This document shows, piece by piece, positions 46,122 to 48,395 of a DNA stretch of 48,395 nt. A model generated the notes under the pieces. It was not told where the DNA came from and did no database searches. It was given only the letters and a program-made list of their open reading frames with translations. The position numbers were made by a program, and so were the translations under genes. The stretch is from a virus, in the IMG/VR virus record IMGVR_UViG_3300032238_001072, positions 1 to 48,395 of that record. The stretch is one strand, 5' to 3'. Within the stretch, counting starts at the first letter, position 1. Each line of letters begins with the position of its first letter.

Positions 46122-47119
46122 ATTCCCTGGTTGGCCACAGTGTTTTGGTTCAGGTTGTTTGGATTCTCCCCAATGCCAACGTACCTGTTTGGTTGAGCCT
46201 GACCTTCAGTCAGAGGTACAGTGTTGTAGAGATTTCCAAGCACATCCTGAGCAAAGGCACTCAAGCCACTGAGCTGGAATGGAGAAGTGGCAGCACCACC
46301 GAAGTAGTTTGAGAATCCTGGAGCATGCACAAACGTAAAAGAAAACTCAGCCGATGTGGGAACATTTCTGATTCCATTTGGCCCATACTCCGTGGCACCT
46401 CTCATCCATGGACCCTTAAGCTTTACATTGACACCAGAGACATAGCCATAGCAACGTATGCCAGGTGCTCCATTACGATCACCAACTGAGATTAGGTCCA
46501 ACAAACAAGCTGGAGGAAACACAGTTGTGGCCTGACCGGTATTATCACTAAATGAAATGGACTCCTCCTGGCTAACAGACGCTGGAGTTCCATTAGCCGA
46601 GGCGTCCTTCGATGGGTTTGGGGCCTTGCCAGAGCCAGTGGTTCCAGATGCAGCCGAATTGTAGTAATTCCCAACAGTAACTGAAATGTTGGAACGATCT
46701 ACACTATTGTTTATGGGCAGCAGCAACGAGTGCAGCTTTGCAGCCATGATCAAGAGAGACAGTCCACCTTTGCTACAGAAAGGATCCTGGTAGTGCAGAG
46801 AAAATGATATGGGTATCTTGAGTGGGTCTGTCTTTTTGTACAGGTGGATGCCGTCTGGAGTGTAAGGAGCGGACGTCTGCCGGTAGTCAGCCTGTCTGGC
46901 AAGCTCAACTACCTCTGGCATAGACGGGAAATTGATAACCGTCGAAGACGAAGCTTCGTTGCTTCGATTGCTAGACAAGTAATCAGCCACACCATTGTAA
47001 GTTGAGCCCAAAGACACCAGCCGTCCCAACACAGAGGGTCGGCGATCCAGTGGCCGGCTAGTATTAACCGGAGGACTGATGTAGCCTTGTTTTTGGCTTA
47101 TTGGGTATTGTGCAGGCAT
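46118..47119 (-). CDS. Putative baseplate / tail-tube cap protein
   Basis: 333 residues, downstream of the tape measure in the same operon. An N-terminal Pro/Arg-rich arm precedes a domain with YTPDGIHLYKKTDPLKIPIS. A Ser/Gly/Ala-rich loop (about 155-195) follows, then a beta domain with RCYGYVSGVNVKLKGPWMRG and VPTSAEFSFTFVHAPGF. In T4-like phages the tube-baseplate proteins (gp48/gp54) lie near the tape measure, which fits, but the family match is by context and pattern only. Its stop shares CTAA with gp46. Confidence 0.6.
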   Translation of the reverse strand: MPAQYPISQKQGYISPPVNTSRPLDRRPSVLGRLVSLGSTYNGVADYLSSNRSNEASSSTVINFPSMPEVVELARQADYRQTSAPYTPDGIHLYKKTDPLKIPISFSLHYQDPFCSKGGLSLLIMAAKLHSLLLPINNSVDRSNISVTVGNYYNSAASGTTGSGKAPNPSKDASANGTPASVSQEESISFSDNTGQATTVFPPACLLDLISVGDRNGAPGIRCYGYVSGVNVKLKGPWMRGATEYGPNGIRNVPTSAEFSFTFVHAPGFSNYFGGAATSPFQLSGLSAFAQDVLGNLYNTVPLTEGQAQPNRYVGIGENPNNLNQNTVANQGI

Positions 47120-47133
47120 AAAATTTTTCTATT

Positions 47134-48395
47134 TCAATGGGCTCCAGCTCCCATTGATTTTACTCTGATCAATTGCTGGTACTGGTCTTCCTCATCTTGA
47201 CGCTTCTTAGCATCGTCCGACTGACTCTGAGTTATGTTCACCTGGCGTTCCAAGTATTTTACCATGTCTGTCATCAAAGCAAGTTGTTGAGCTTCGTCCC
47301 TGTTGATAGGACGATTCTCAGTTACAAGCTGATTTTGTTGAGCTGCTATGGCATTTCTAAGATAGATGACATCTCTTTGAGCCAACTCATTTTTGAACTG
47401 AGCAGCCTGAACATCAGAAATCGCTTGAGTGCCGCCCTCACCTCTCATCATCCCCGCAATCATTTTTTCACGATTAGCGAGCAAATCCCCAAAATTTGTC
47501 GTATTTCCACCTGAGCTAACGACAGAAAGTGTCTTTAGGCGTTCAGCCTCAGTCAAGTCCTCGTCAGTGCTGATTGATGCCCCACGAACTTGTGATGAGC
47601 GACGAATTAGATCACTTCTAATTTGCTCAGCATTAACTGCCCTGGCATTATCATTTGACTTGTTGATGTCTCTTATTTCGCGGATCAGGTCAACGTCTTT
47701 CTTTACAAAATAGGCCGCTAAGGCTGTCAATGCGACAACAGCTATGCCCAACGGAGACAAAAGCGCTGCAAGGCCTTTGGCAATTGGCACAAAAATAACT
47801 TTAAGTGGGTTAATCAAGAAATTCATGAACATGGCACCAATGCCAGTCGAAGCACCAGCGGCTCCACCGCCAAGGCCACCAGCAGCCATGGCTCCTGATA
47901 CCGCTGCACCCACAGTTGTTCCCATCAGCTGAGCATTCAGTGCTCTGACACCAGCCATGGCGACTGGAGCCCAAATAGCTAGTTGACGAATGCTGTTGAC
48001 TAGTAAGCCCACAGCTCCCACGGCTACCACGCCGCCCACAAATGCCAAGGTTTCAAACACACCTGGAATCTGACGAATGTAGTCAAGCAACCAAGCCACA
48101 CCCTTAGCCGCATAGGACAGAGCTGAGACAAATGGCCACATGCCAGCAGCCAGTAGTTTCTGAAGGCTTTCAGAGATGGATGAGATAGACTTGCCAAGGT
48201 TGGCCACCTCGTTGGAGTAACGTTGATCCAACGTAATAGTGTCCTCTGTTCGAGAATTCAGCTCAGCGGCAGCTTTGGACAGATTGCGTAGTGACGCCAC
48301 AGAGAGACCTGTCTGCACGGACAAGTCCTCAAGCACTGCTATCTGCTGCAACAGAGGCTGATTTTTAGTCAGCTTATCCACGTACTCACCAAGGC
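47134..48395 (-). CDS. Tape measure protein, C-terminal part (5' end beyond window)
   Basis: The frame is open to the right edge (the last visible codons read LGEYVDKL), so the GTG at 48381 is not the true start. Visible are long helices with heptads, two hydrophobic Gly/Ala-rich segments (FVGGVVAVGAVGLLV and IAVVALTALAAYF) and a charged C-terminal coiled coil (RDEAQQLALMTDMVKYLERQ). This is the usual make-up of a tape measure protein, which sets tail length and crosses the host membrane. Confidence 0.75.
   Translation of the reverse strand, partial: LGEYVDKLTKNQPLLQQIAVLEDLSVQTGLSVASLRNLSKAAAELNSRTEDTITLDQRYSNEVANLGKSISSISESLQKLLAAGMWPFVSALSYAAKGVAWLLDYIRQIPGVFETLAFVGGVVAVGAVGLLVNSIRQLAIWAPVAMAGVRALNAQLMGTTVGAAVSGAMAAGGLGGGAAGASTGIGAMFMNFLINPLKVIFVPIAKGLAALLSPLGIAVVALTALAAYFVKKDVDLIREIRDINKSNDNARAVNAEQIRSDLIRRSSQVRGASISTDEDLTEAERLKTLSVVSSGGNTTNFGDLLANREKMIAGMMRGEGGTQAISDVQAAQFKNELAQRDVIYLRNAIAAQQNQLVTENRPINRDEAQQLALMTDMVKYLERQVNITQSQSDDAKKRQDEEDQYQQLIRVKSMGAGAH

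Noticed and set aside
1-48395. tRNA genes, integrase, attachment site or insertion sequence
   Set aside because: There is no non-coding stretch long enough for a tRNA except short gaps that lack a cloverleaf, and no recombinase or transposase motifs were seen. The longest gap (20336-20439) is explained by a promoter and leader.

Overview
The window is an internal piece of a lytic, contractile-tailed bacteriophage (myovirus) genome. Recognisable virion genes include portal, tail sheath, tail tube and a tube paralogue, a gp25-type wedge protein, a gp27-type hub, a gp5-type spike with a His-x-His tip, a gp26-like baseplate protein and part of a tape measure. Replication and recombination genes include a primase, a UvsW-like helicase, a gp46/gp47 (Rad50/Mre11-type) pair, a FEN-type 5'-3' exonuclease and thymidylate synthase. 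Terminase, major capsid protein, DNA polymerase, integrase, tRNA and CRISPR are not seen here. The genes are only distantly T4-like and their order is not that of T4. The host cannot be named. LPS-type sugar enzymes suggest a Gram-negative host, and most starts lack a clear Shine-Dalgarno sequence.

Layout: 1-3673 (+) unknown operon ending in thymidylate synthase; 3670-5342 (-) SNase-type nuclease, a Cys-rich small protein and a beta-rich protein; 5369-7245 (+) AAA ATPase, a small protein and an HNH endonuclease; 7232-11002 (-) helicase, FkbM methyltransferase, GT9 glycosyltransferase and a small protein; 11030-13876 (+) an acidic protein and three proteins sharing an N-terminal module; 13850-18151 (-) collagen-like fibre, HU-like protein, PKD-gp25 fusion and portal; 18191-20949 a mosaic of small genes, NUDIX-like protein, gp47 nuclease and a self-contained high-expression gene; 21015-23476 mostly (-) tandem GroES, primase and a tube-like protein; 23491-27141 (+) spike and baseplate/structural genes; 27138-28921 (-) exonuclease, a 39-residue gene and a baseplate protein; 28961-33573 (+) nucleotide kinase, dCMP-hydroxymethylase-like enzyme, carbamoyltransferase and small genes; 33637-38786 (-) tube, sheath and neck-region genes; 38796-40317 (+) a PD-(D/E)XK-like nuclease and a glutamine amidotransferase; 40314-44170 (-) hub and other structural genes; 44184-46121 (+) gp46; 46118-48395 (-) baseplate protein and tape measure.

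The most notable system is the translationally coupled set at 28961-32072. A P-loop kinase, a thymidylate-synthase homologue carrying the Asn-to-Asp change typical of dCMP hydroxymethylase, and a NodU/TobZ-type carbamoyltransferase together predict DNA containing carbamoylated 5-hydroxymethylcytosine. A separate canonical thymidylate synthase (2585-3673) would keep supplying dTMP.

The genome is extremely compact. Most co-directional neighbours overlap by NTGA, five convergent pairs share a YTAA stop tetranucleotide, and divergent pairs start within about 0-40 bp of each other. There are about 20 strand blocks in 48 kb. A recurrent TAGTTA box precedes many first genes of units. Two GAAA-loop bidirectional terminators separate the only widely spaced convergent pairs.
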